This document shows positions 22,245 to 28,333 of a stretch of 37,955 nt of DNA, one piece after another. The notes beneath the pieces are model-generated. The model was not told the DNA's origin and searched no databases. It saw only the letters and a program-made list of their open reading frames with translations. The translations under genes and the position numbers were made by a program. Every line of letters starts with the position of its first letter. The stretch's first letter is position 1. The stretch spans positions 1-37,955 of IMG/VR virus record IMGVR_UViG_3300032288_002421; one strand, written 5' to 3'. Source of the DNA: a virus.

Positions 22245-23120
22245 ATGGCACTCACCATTCGCAAGGCAGAACGCAAGAAAGCCAAGCTCCGGCTCGGCAT
22301 CGCAGCGCCCTCTGGCGCGGGCAAGACCTACGGCGCCCTGCAACTGGCCTTTGGGCTGGGCGGCAAGATCGGCTTGATCGACACCGAACACGGCAGCGGC
22401 GACCTGTACGCCCACCTCGGCGAGTACGACGTGATCGGGCTGGAAGCGCCCTACACCACCGCCAAGTACCTCGAGGCGATCCACGCCTTCGAAGCCGCCG
22501 GCTATGACGTGATCATCATCGACAGTCTGTCCCACGCGTGGGCGGGCGACGGCGGCCTGCTGGACAAGCAGGGCAAGTTGGCCGACCGCGGTACGAACAG
22601 CTTCGCCGCCTGGCGGACCATCACGCCGGAGCACAACGCGCTGGTGGACGCCATGCTGCAGTCGCCCGCGCACATCGTGGCGACCATGCGGGCCAAACAG
22701 GACTACGTGCTGGAGGTCAACGACAAGGGCAAGCAGATGCCCAAGAAAGTCGGCCTCGCCCCGGTCCAGCGCGAGGGCATGGAGTACGAGTTCACCGTGA
22801 TGCTGGACATTGACATGCACCACGTCGCCAGCGCCAGCAAGGACCGCACGTCCATGTTTGACGGGCAGATGTTCAAGATCACGCCCGCCACCGGCAAGCA
22901 GTTGCGCGAGTGGCTAGACAGCGGCACCGAGGTCCAGCGGCTGGATGACAAGCAGCTTGGCATCCTGCGCGACCTGCTGGCCTCGCTGGAGGCGTCCGAG
23001 GCCGAGTTCTGCAAGGTCGCCAAGGTGGCGCGGCTGGAGGACGTGCCAGCCGACAAGTTCGAATCCATGCGCGGCTATCTCCAAAAGCGGCTGGACGCCG
23101 CGCAGCGGGAGGCCGCGTAA
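22245..23120 (+). CDS. Sak4-like RecA-fold ATPase (single-strand annealing recombinase)
   Basis: 291 residues from the ATG with GAGGAAA upstream. Walker A APSGAGKTY (21-29), LIDTEHGSGD, Walker B YDVIIIDSLSHAW (D93) and QSPAHIVATMRAKQDY fit the phage AAA_24 / Sak4 family. The C-terminal 80 residues are helical. Sak4 proteins are RecA-like recombinases that work with SSB; here an SSB gene follows two genes later, which supports the call. It would promote annealing repair and replication-linked recombination of phage DNA. Confidence 0.82.
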   Translation: MALTIRKAERKKAKLRLGIAAPSGAGKTYGALQLAFGLGGKIGLIDTEHGSGDLYAHLGEYDVIGLEAPYTTAKYLEAIHAFEAAGYDVIIIDSLSHAWAGDGGLLDKQGKLADRGTNSFAAWRTITPEHNALVDAMLQSPAHIVATMRAKQDYVLEVNDKGKQMPKKVGLAPVQREGMEYEFTVMLDIDMHHVASASKDRTSMFDGQMFKITPATGKQLREWLDSGTEVQRLDDKQLGILRDLLASLEASEAEFCKVAKVARLEDVPADKFESMRGYLQKRLDAAQREAA

Positions 23121-23626
23121 TGGGCACGAACCTGTCGCTGTACGCCCTCACGGGTGAGTACCTGGCCGCCGCCGACAAACTGGCCGAGTTGGATCTGGAC
23201 GAGCAGACGGTCGCCGACACGCTGGAGGGCCTTGCTGGGACGCTGGAGGTGAAGGCCACCAATGTCGCCATGGTGGTGCGCAACCTGGACGCCACCGCCG
23301 AGGCCATCCGCCAGGCCGAGGCGGACATGGCGGCGCGGCGCAAGGCCATCCAAGCGCGGGCCGAGCGCGTCCGGGCCTACCTGCTGGAGAACATGGAACG
23401 CGCCGGCATCACCAAGATCGAGTCCCCGCATTTCGCGCTGACCGTGCGCAAGAACCCGCCCTCGGTCGCCATCGTGAGCGAGGCCGACCTGCCGCCCGAG
23501 TTCCTGCGCACCCCGCCGCCACCGGCTCCCACGCCGGACAAAAAGGCCATCGCCGAGGCCATCAAGGCGGGGCGCGACGTTCCCGGCGCACACCTGCAAA
23601 CCACCAATCGCTTGGAGATACGCTAA
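23120..23626 (+). CDS. Gp157-like protein
   Basis: 168 residues. It begins LSLYALTGEYLAAADKLAEL and has a central coiled-coil-like helix (EAIRQAEADMAARRKAIQAR), then YLLENMERAGITKIESPHFALTVRKNPPSV, the hallmark of the siphovirus Gp157 family. The C-terminus has a Pro-rich linker and GRDVPGAHLQT. Family function is uncertain; an early report linked Gp157 to phage resistance in streptococci. The gene starts in a TAATG overlap with the ATPase gene and precedes ssb. Confidence 0.85.
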   Translation: MGTNLSLYALTGEYLAAADKLAELDLDEQTVADTLEGLAGTLEVKATNVAMVVRNLDATAEAIRQAEADMAARRKAIQARAERVRAYLLENMERAGITKIESPHFALTVRKNPPSVAIVSEADLPPEFLRTPPPPAPTPDKKAIAEAIKAGRDVPGAHLQTTNRLEIR

Positions 23627-24082
23627 ATGGCATCCGTCAATAAAGTCATCATCGTGGGCCACCTCGGGCGCGATCCAGAAACCCGCCACCTGCCTAGCGG
23701 CGAGGCCGTCACCAATGTGACCGTCGCCACCTCGGAGTCGTGGAAGGACAAGGCGACCGGCGAGAAGCAGGAACGCACCGAGTGGCACCGCGTCGGGTTC
23801 TTCGGGCGCCTGGCGGAAGTGGCCGGCGAGTACCTCAAGAAGGGCTCGCTGGTCTACGTCGAGGGCAGCCTGCAGACGCGCAAGTGGACCGACAAGGAAG
23901 GCGTGGAGAAGTACACCACCGAGATCCGCGCCGATCGCATGCAGATGCTGGGCGGCAAGACCGAGCGCCAGGGCAGCGGCGAGCAGCGGCCCGCAGCCAA
24001 GCCCGCAGCACCGGCCCGCAGCGCGGCGGCTGCACCGGCTGGCGGCGGGTTTGGTGACATGGACAACGATTTGCCCTTCTGA
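23627..24082 (+). CDS. ssb: Single-stranded DNA-binding protein
   Basis: 151 residues. OB-fold domain 1-105 starting [18 protein letters not shown], with [43 protein letters not shown] and [14 protein letters not shown] flexible Gln/Ala/Pro linker follows, then the conserved acidic tip DNDLPF that binds partner proteins. Start directly after the Gp157 stop. Likely partner of the Sak4-like recombinase and NinB. Confidence 0.95.
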   Translation: MASVNKVIIVGHLGRDPETRHLPSGEAVTNVTVATSESWKDKATGEKQERTEWHRVGFFGRLAEVAGEYLKKGSLVYVEGSLQTRKWTDKEGVEKYTTEIRADRMQMLGGKTERQGSGEQRPAAKPAAPARSAAAAPAGGGFGDMDNDLPF

Positions 24083-24084
24083 CC

Positions 24085-24471
24085 ATGACAACCGCCCGCA
24101 CCTTCACCATCACCGACGAGCGCCAGCTCGGGTTCGCGCTGGGGTTCATTCCCAAGCAGCCATTGCCGCTGGAGGTGACGGTGCGCCCGTACTCGCCCAC
24201 GCGCACCAGCGTGCAGAACAGGCGGCTGTGGGCGTTGCATGGCAAGGCGTCGGAGTTCACCGGGTACACGCCCGAGGAATTGCACGAAGAAGCCCTTTGC
24301 AGGCACTTCGGGTATCGGGAGGTGGTGCGGGTCAATCCCTGGACGAAGGAGTCCGAGACCAAACGCGAGCCGTTGAAGCGCAGCAGCCAGCGCAATCGCA
24401 AGGAGTTCGCCGCCTTCATGGAGGCGACGGAACTTTTTTACGCCACCGAGTTGGGCGTGTGGCTTGAATGA
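24085..24471 (+). CDS. ninB: NinB-like recombination protein
   Basis: 128 residues. The segments VTVRPYSPTRTSVQNRRLWAL, HEEALCRHFGY, REPLKRSSQRNRKEFAAFME and ATELGVWL correspond to NinB/Orf of lambda-like phages, which binds SSB and single-stranded DNA and replaces RecFOR functions. Its position right after ssb is consistent. Starts 2 nt after the ssb stop. Confidence 0.85.
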   Translation: MTTARTFTITDERQLGFALGFIPKQPLPLEVTVRPYSPTRTSVQNRRLWALHGKASEFTGYTPEELHEEALCRHFGYREVVRVNPWTKESETKREPLKRSSQRNRKEFAAFMEATELFYATELGVWLE

Positions 24472-24547
24472 ACACCGGGCGGCGAGCGGCGCAACCCCTT
24501 CGCCGTGGGCCCACAAGGCCCTGCCGCCCACCCTATTGGAGCAACTG

Positions 24548-24745
24548 ATGATGATGAGCGTGTTCGCGTTCACCAAGCCCTGCCGGTGCGGCGCGGCGCC
24601 CGTTCTATGCAACATCGGCGGGCGCGTGTATTTCGAACCGTCGTGCGACACACCAGCCTGCAAGGAGATTGCGCCGCAACCCGTGCGCCAGGGAGTGGGC
24701 GCGGCAGACAAGGCGCGGGAAAACTGGAATAGGAGCGTGGGATGA
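24548..24745 (+). CDS. Lar-like zinc-ribbon protein (restriction alleviation family)
   Basis: 65 residues from the ATG at 24548 with GGAG 6-7 nt upstream; a longer in-frame start at 24464 overlaps ninB but has a poorer site. KPCRCGAAPVL, EPSCDTPACKE and a final ADKARENWNRS reproduce the Cys pairs and the 'A-W-N-R' ending of Lar-like proteins. Lar of Rac modulates type I restriction. Whether this one does is unknown, since many phage zinc ribbons share the pattern. Confidence 0.65.
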   Translation: MMMSVFAFTKPCRCGAAPVLCNIGGRVYFEPSCDTPACKEIAPQPVRQGVGAADKARENWNRSVG

Positions 24746-25068
24746 GTCTCCGATCCGACATAGAGAAGGCGCGGGAACTGGATGCGAAGATCAAAGAATC
24801 CGCCCGTGATCCCCGAGTGCAAACCGGACACGCGATGGACTTGTACGCCCACTACCGCACCCTTGTCCCCCGGCTGATTGAACAGATGGAGGCGATGGAA
24901 GGGGCGTTGGTTCGCGTAAATGGTCGCGCAACGCTAGTGCTTGAGGAACTCGACGAGATGAATGGCTCTGGCGTTGAGACACCGGAAAAGCTGGACGTGG
25001 CGCGAGGGATGCTTAAGGCAGAACTTGAGGAACTGGAATTTGCCCTCGCGGCGCTGGACAAGGAGTAA
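24742..25068 (+). CDS. Helical protein, unknown function
   Basis: 108 residues, almost all helix with heptad-like spacing (IEKARELDAKIKESARD, LVPRLIEQMEAMEGALVRV). It ends LAALDKE, shared with the next two genes. Overlaps the Lar-like gene by 4 nt. Codon use is less GC-rich than the recombination genes upstream. No family. Confidence 0.62.
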   Translation: MSLRSDIEKARELDAKIKESARDPRVQTGHAMDLYAHYRTLVPRLIEQMEAMEGALVRVNGRATLVLEELDEMNGSGVETPEKLDVARGMLKAELEELEFALAALDKE

Positions 25069-25073
25069 TCATG
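25053..25073 (+). repeat. Junction repeat copy 1 (GCTGGACAAGGAGTAATCATG type)
   Basis: The last codons (LDKE), stop and Shine-Dalgarno (AAGGAG) of one gene and the start of the next form one repeated element. Copies at 25053-25073 and 25286-25306 are identical over 21 bases, and a third at about 25620-25642 differs only after GGAGTA. Confidence 0.85.
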
Positions 25074-25301
25074 CTGCTTGAGCAGGCAGAACTTAGCCGA
25101 GTCGGGTTGCTGAAACGGATGCTAACGCCGACACGCCTGATTGTTCCCGCAGCCCTTCACGCGCAATTTGTTAGCGAGGTTGTTGGTCGATTTGGCCCTT
25201 TGCCTATGGGCTTGGCGAATCTGCATGTGAACGGGATGAAGGTCATTTTCTCCAGCGACGCGACGGAGATTGAAGCCGCGTTTGTGCTGGACAAGGAGTA
25301 A
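25071..25301 (+). CDS. Small protein, unknown function
   Basis: 76 residues: LLEQAELSRVGLLKRMLTP, then IVPAALHAQFVSEVVGRFG, ending AAFVLDKE. The Shine-Dalgarno lies within the previous gene's final codons. No family recognised. Part of the run of low-conservation genes between ninB and the excisionase. Confidence 0.62.
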   Translation: MLLEQAELSRVGLLKRMLTPTRLIVPAALHAQFVSEVVGRFGPLPMGLANLHVNGMKVIFSSDATEIEAAFVLDKE

Positions 25302-25306
25302 TCATG
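25286..25306 (+). repeat. Junction repeat copy 2
   Basis: Identical to copy 1 over 21 bases, again fusing the LDKE-stop end, the AAGGAG ribosome site and the next ATG. Confidence 0.85.
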
Positions 25307-25636
25307 GATAGTTACCAAGCAATCTACGACGCGGTACGCAGCCGAATCACGAATGCAGACATTGGCAGCGCGGTGGAGTCTGCTTTTCGTGAGGCCAACC
25401 TGTCGCACTACGCAGAACAGGCAATGCACAACATCACATACACCTTTGCGGAGTATCAGCGCCCTTCAGTCCTGTACCGCCCAAGGCTGTCCCTTGATGG
25501 AAATATGTGGATTGCCCTGTATGGAGACAACATAGCGGAAGGCTGCTGCGGATGCGGTGAGTCGCCGGAATTGGCGATGGCAGCATTTGACAAGGAATGG
25601 TGCGCCAAGTATGCCAAAAAGCTGGACAAGGAGTAG
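25304..25636 (+). CDS. Small protein, unknown function
   Basis: 110 residues. AIYDAVRSRITNADIGSAVE helix, then aromatic-rich region YTFAEYQRPSVLYRPRLSL and EGCCGCGESPELAMAAFDKEW. Three Cys in CCGC may bind metal. It ends KKLDKE. Similar 'Y-x-A-V-R-S-R' starts occur in unknown phage proteins of early operons. No function. Confidence 0.62.
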   Translation: MDSYQAIYDAVRSRITNADIGSAVESAFREANLSHYAEQAMHNITYTFAEYQRPSVLYRPRLSLDGNMWIALYGDNIAEGCCGCGESPELAMAAFDKEWCAKYAKKLDKE

Positions 25637-25642
25637 GACATG
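25620..25642 (+). repeat. Junction repeat copy 3 (diverged at the end)
   Basis: AGCTGGACAAGGAGTAGGACATG. The same LDKE-stop-ribosome-site-start arrangement with TAG in place of TAA and a slightly different spacer. Confidence 0.75.
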
Positions 25643-26050
25643 GATACGCAATGCGCAGAAACGCCGCTAGTTGATCTGCTGCGCGGCATTCCCAAAGATC
25701 ACCGCATCACAGTCCCTATGATGTGTGATGAGGATGGGCGCGAGATTGGGCACAGCATGATTCCTGTGGGCCACCTTATGCACCGTGCGGCTGATGACCT
25801 CGCAGCGGCACAGGCGCGGGTGGAATGGCTGGAAGGAACGCTTCTCGCTTCCAACGCCGCAAGCGCCGAATTGCTCAAACAACTTAAGTCCGCCGAGTCC
25901 CGGCTAGCCACAGCCGAGGCCGATGCGCTGAGGCGGGCGGCGGAAATATGTGACAGGGCAGACTTGTTCGCCAACAGCGAAGGAATGCGCGAAGGAGCGC
26001 GGGAAATAAAAGCCGCAATCCTCGCACTGATCCTTAAGGAGGCCAAATGA
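25640..26050 (+). CDS. Coiled-coil protein, unknown function
   Basis: 136 residues. The N-terminal 45 residues are mixed (DLLRGIPKDHRITVPMMCDE). Residues 50-105 form a coiled coil (DDLAAAQARVEWLEGTLLAS, LLKQLKSAESRLATAEADA). The end AREIKAAILALILKEA is a common closing helix of phage 'ead/ea'-type early proteins. No known function. Confidence 0.62.
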   Translation: MDTQCAETPLVDLLRGIPKDHRITVPMMCDEDGREIGHSMIPVGHLMHRAADDLAAAQARVEWLEGTLLASNAASAELLKQLKSAESRLATAEADALRRAAEICDRADLFANSEGMREGAREIKAAILALILKEAK

Positions 26051-26382
26051 CCCCCGCAGACCTGACCGCAGCGCGGGAGTTGGCGCAGTCGCTTAACGCC
26101 CCTGTGTATTGGTTTCGTGGAACGGCATCCGGCAAGCTCATTGATGACCATTGCCCAAAGGATGCCGCCGCCCTGCTCAACCGACTAGCCGACGAGGTGG
26201 AGGCGCTGAGGAAGGATGCGGAGATGCTGCGTTTCCTGCTTGGAGATGCGGACAGCCTTAGCGGGCGATTCAACACGATTTATATGCGTTGGAGCGGGGA
26301 AGGCGGTATCGCGGGGTTTAAGGCAGAAATCCAAAGATGGGTTGATGCAAATGCAGCCATGAAGGAGCAGAGCAATGGATAG
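26047..26382 (+). CDS. Helical protein, ead/ea-like early protein
   Basis: 111 residues. CPKDAAALLNRLADEVEALRKDAEMLRFLLGD resembles the common 'LRYLR/MLRFLL' segment of phage Ea8.5/ead-like proteins of unknown function. Overlaps the previous gene by ATGA. Starts a run of small genes ending at the excisionase. Confidence 0.62.
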   Translation: MTPADLTAARELAQSLNAPVYWFRGTASGKLIDDHCPKDAAALLNRLADEVEALRKDAEMLRFLLGDADSLSGRFNTIYMRWSGEGGIAGFKAEIQRWVDANAAMKEQSNG

Positions 26383-26431
26383 CGCCATCTGCACCGCCGT
26401 GGCGAACATGCAGGAGGCTAAGGGTGGCTAA
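26375..26431 (+). CDS. 18-codon small ORF before the zinc-ribbon gene
   Basis: MDSAICTAVANMQEAKGG, starting inside the end of the previous gene and ending 8 nt inside the next. Its last codons are the first copy of the GGCTAAGGGTGGCT repeat and include AGGAGG, which serves as ribosome site for the next GTG. It could act as a coupling ORF or be chance. Confidence 0.35.
   Translation: MDSAICTAVANMQEAKGG
26418..26431 (+). repeat. Direct repeat flanking the zinc-ribbon cassette, left copy
   Basis: GGCTAAGGGTGGCT, carrying the GTG start of the zinc-ribbon gene. The same 14 bases recur about 198 bp later at the GTG start of the excisionase-like gene. Position is by eye and may be off by a base or two. 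Confidence 0.75.
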
Positions 26432-26630
26432 ATCCTGCGCCCATTGCGGTTCCGTGTTCCCGCACCTGATCTACAAAACCGGCTGCGAGTGGACAACCAA
26501 ACCCGACGAACTGGCCTATCAATGTCCGTGCGGGAGCGTCAAATTCTGCCTGCTCAAATCCGGCGACGTTGAATGCGCCAAATGCACGGAGAAAGCGCCT
26601 TACACGGTCAAGGGGGCTAAGGGTGGCTGA
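26424..26630 (+). CDS. Zinc-ribbon protein, unknown function
   Basis: 68 residues from GTG, with AGGAGG upstream. VAKSCAHCGSVFPH, then QCPCGSVKFCLL and VECAKCTEKAP: three CxxC/CxC pairs suggest one or two zinc sites. The gene is bracketed by 14-bp direct repeats and starts and ends in the same GTGGCT context, so it behaves as a cassette. Function unknown. Confidence 0.68.
   Translation: MAKSCAHCGSVFPHLIYKTGCEWTTKPDELAYQCPCGSVKFCLLKSGDVECAKCTEKAPYTVKGAKGG
26616..26629 (+). repeat. Direct repeat flanking the zinc-ribbon cassette, right copy
   Basis: GGCTAAGGGTGGCT at the junction of the zinc-ribbon gene and the excisionase-like gene. Recombination between the two copies would remove the zinc-ribbon gene exactly and leave an intact start for the next gene. 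Confidence 0.75.
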
Positions 26631-26964
26631 CCTGCTGGACATCGCAGCCGCCGCCGCCAGCCTGGACGTGAGCGAGCGCACCATCCGGCGCGAAATCGCA
26701 GCCGGTCGCCTTGCCGTGGTCAAAATCCGGGGAAGGATTAAACTGCACTCCGCCGAACTCGCCCGCTACATCGCCGACAACACCACATGCCGATCCGCAA
26801 ACGTGGCACCCGCTACCAAGTCCGCGTGCAGTCTGCCGGTGGTCGGATTGCGCGAACTTTTGGGTCTAGGCGAGACGCGCAGGAGTTTGAAGCCCGTTAC
26901 CGTCAGCGGGTCGCAGATCATCGGGTTGGACGAGCGCCGGCAGTCGGCATCGAGGAAGCCCTAA
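26623..26964 (+). CDS. Excisionase-like HTH protein with long overlap into integrase
   Basis: 113 residues from GTG overlapping the preceding stop. The first 55 residues are a MerR/Xis-type winged helix: LLDIAAAAASLDVSERTIRREIAAGRLAVVKIRGRIKLHSAELARYI. The remaining 58 residues are read from the other frame of the integrase start and have no recognisable domain. Located directly before int, it probably steers excision. The 178-nt overlap is far longer than the usual 4-20 nt here. Confidence 0.75.
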   Translation: MADLLDIAAAAASLDVSERTIRREIAAGRLAVVKIRGRIKLHSAELARYIADNTTCRSANVAPATKSACSLPVVGLRELLGLGETRRSLKPVTVSGSQIIGLDERRQSASRKP

Positions 26965-27779
26965 CCCGCTGGCTGACCGGCGAGGCCACCGGCCTGCGAT
27001 CGCACCGCAACCTGCTGGACAAGGCCCGCACCATCTACCCCTACATCGTCGGGCGCCCGCTGTCCGAGGTCGCCGACGTGGCCGAGGAAATCGCCGCGGC
27101 TGGCCTGCGCCAAGGGCTCGCCCCCGCCACCGTCAACCGACGCTTGGCCATCCTGCGGCGCGTGGCAAACCTGGCTTACAAACGCTGGGGGCTGCTTGAG
27201 CAGCCGCTAGGTCAGAGAATTACCATGGTCCCGGGCGAGCGGGCGCGGACCACGCACCTGACGCCTGCCGAGGTCTACAAGGTCGCCCAAGCCGCGCCGA
27301 CGCCTGCCGGCAGGGATTGCATCCTGCTTGCCGCCATGTCTGGCCTGCGCCTGTCCGAGCTGCTCCACCCGGATCTGCGCCGGGACGGGAACGCCCTGGT
27401 GGTGCCGCCCGGGAAGAATGGCAAGTCGCGGCTGGTCCCGCTGCCGCCCGAAGCCGCCCGCCTGCCGGTGCCGGTGACCCTGACGGAACGGGAGCTGCGC
27501 CGGGAATGGGACGCTGCAAGGCCACGGGCGGGCCTACAGGGCGTTCGGTGGCACGACCTACGCCATACCTACGCCACGCTGCTGATCGGCTCTGGCGCTG
27601 ATCTGGCGGCTGTGCGCGACCTTCTAGGCCACTCCCACATCGGAGTGACGTCGAAATACCTGCATGCCGCCCTTCCCAGCCTGACCCGGGCGGTGGCCGG
27701 TTTCCCTAGCCTGGCGCCGGCGGCGCGGGACAAGAGCGGGACAGCGGGACAGCGCAAACTCCGCAAGAAAGCGGCCTAA
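26787..27779 (+). CDS. int: Tyrosine-recombinase integrase
   Basis: 330 residues. N-terminal arm-binding-type segment MPIRKRGTRYQVRV, core-binding domain about 52-145, catalytic domain 155-310 with R188 (SGLRLSELL), K213, H256 and R259 (HDLRHTYAT), H282 (LGHSH) and nucleophile Y291 (TSKYLHA). The C-terminal end is basic (RKLRKKAA). Integrates phage DNA at a tRNA gene; attP lies 20 bp downstream. The start lies inside the excisionase-like gene. Confidence 0.95.
   Translation: MPIRKRGTRYQVRVQSAGGRIARTFGSRRDAQEFEARYRQRVADHRVGRAPAVGIEEALTRWLTGEATGLRSHRNLLDKARTIYPYIVGRPLSEVADVAEEIAAAGLRQGLAPATVNRRLAILRRVANLAYKRWGLLEQPLGQRITMVPGERARTTHLTPAEVYKVAQAAPTPAGRDCILLAAMSGLRLSELLHPDLRRDGNALVVPPGKNGKSRLVPLPPEAARLPVPVTLTERELRREWDAARPRAGLQGVRWHDLRHTYATLLIGSGADLAAVRDLLGHSHIGVTSKYLHAALPSLTRAVAGFPSLAPAARDKSGTAGQRKLRKKAA
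27725..27752 (+). repeat. Arm-type repeats, left of attP (three copies)
   Basis: GCGGGACAG-type 9-mers at 27725-27733 (one or two mismatches), 27736-27744 and 27744-27752, inside the last codons of int. Three more copies lie on the other side of the tRNA-like core. This is the layout of integrase arm-binding sites. Confidence 0.7.
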
Positions 27780-27798
27780 GTGGCTGATTTCCCTATGG

Positions 27799-27851
27799 AG
27801 TACCCGGGGCGGGGATCGAACCCGCATGCCTTGCGGCGAGGGATTTTAAGT
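27799..27851 (-). other. attP core: 3' half of tRNA-Leu (UAA anticodon loop to acceptor)
   Basis: On the minus strand the sequence reads CTTAAAATCCC (anticodon loop and 3' stem), a variable arm, then GCGGGTTCGATCCCCGC (T stem-loop) and CCCGGGTAC (acceptor strand). The 5' half of the tRNA, including any D loop, is absent, so it is not a functional tRNA. This is the usual core for phages that integrate into the 3' end of a tRNA gene and restore it. Exact core limits cannot be set without the host sequence. Confidence 0.85.
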
Positions 27852-27914
27852 GCCCGGGGCCACGTTTGGCAGGGCGGTCTTCATAGGGCAGCGCCGGTCA
27901 GAAGCACCCGGAAT

Positions 27915-27944
27915 CTGTCCCGCCGCGGGACAGGCGCGGGACAG
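27915..27944 (+). repeat. Arm-type repeats, right of attP (three copies)
   Basis: CTGTCCCGC (inverted) at 27915-27923 and GCGGGACAG at 27925-27933 and 27936-27944. Same 9-mer as left of the core. The inverted and first direct copies form a near-palindrome. Confidence 0.7.
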
Positions 27945-27946
27945 GC

Positions 27947-28048
27947 CTAGCCGCCCACCAGCCAACACCGGGCGACCACGACCAGGCCGGCCAGCGCCGC
28001 CAGCCACAGCAGGATCAAGGCGCTGTCGGGGATGGGGTCGGTGGGCAT
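27947..28048 (-). CDS. 33-residue putative membrane microprotein
   Basis: MPTDPIPDSALILLWLAALAGLVVVARCWLVGG: a Pro-rich lead and one hydrophobic helix. It is short with only a weak GGA ahead of the ATG, in the otherwise non-coding attP region. It could be chance, but the clear hydrophobic helix ending in a basic residue is suggestive. Region 27852-28111 otherwise holds only the arm repeats. Confidence 0.35.
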   Translation of the reverse strand: MPTDPIPDSALILLWLAALAGLVVVARCWLVGG

Positions 28049-28111
28049 GGATTTCCGATCGGGCGTATTATTGTCGTTCAACGTGCCGCCTGACACGCAT
28101 GGGGAGTGCAG

Positions 28112-28333
28112 ATGGACAAATACGATGAAGCGATTGCGTTCTTGAAAGGCGTCAATCCGGGCAGTTACTTTGACGAGTGCGCGGCGTTGATGGAAGAGTT
28201 GCTTGCCCAAGTTGAGGCCCAGCTTGAAGCCGAGAGGTGCGAGCAATTTCAGCCATCGCAAGAACACATCGACAACCTGAAGCAAACGGAAGCCGCGGCG
28301 AGGTCTTACGCAAAGTTACGCGGCCTGCTGTAG
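28112..28333 (+). CDS. Small acidic protein, unknown function
   Basis: 73 residues with GGGGAG before the ATG. MDKYDEAIAFLKGVNPGSYF then a long helix (CAALMEELLAQVEAQLEAE) and QEHIDNLKQTEAAARSYAK. Separate from the integrase operon, with its own upstream gap. Its TAG is immediately followed by the stop of the convergent late gene. No family recognised. Confidence 0.68.
   Translation: MDKYDEAIAFLKGVNPGSYFDECAALMEELLAQVEAQLEAERCEQFQPSQEHIDNLKQTEAAARSYAKLRGLL

Noticed and set aside
27795-27860. A complete tRNA gene
   Set aside because: Only the anticodon loop to acceptor part is present. The D arm and 5' acceptor strand are missing upstream, so it is an att fragment.
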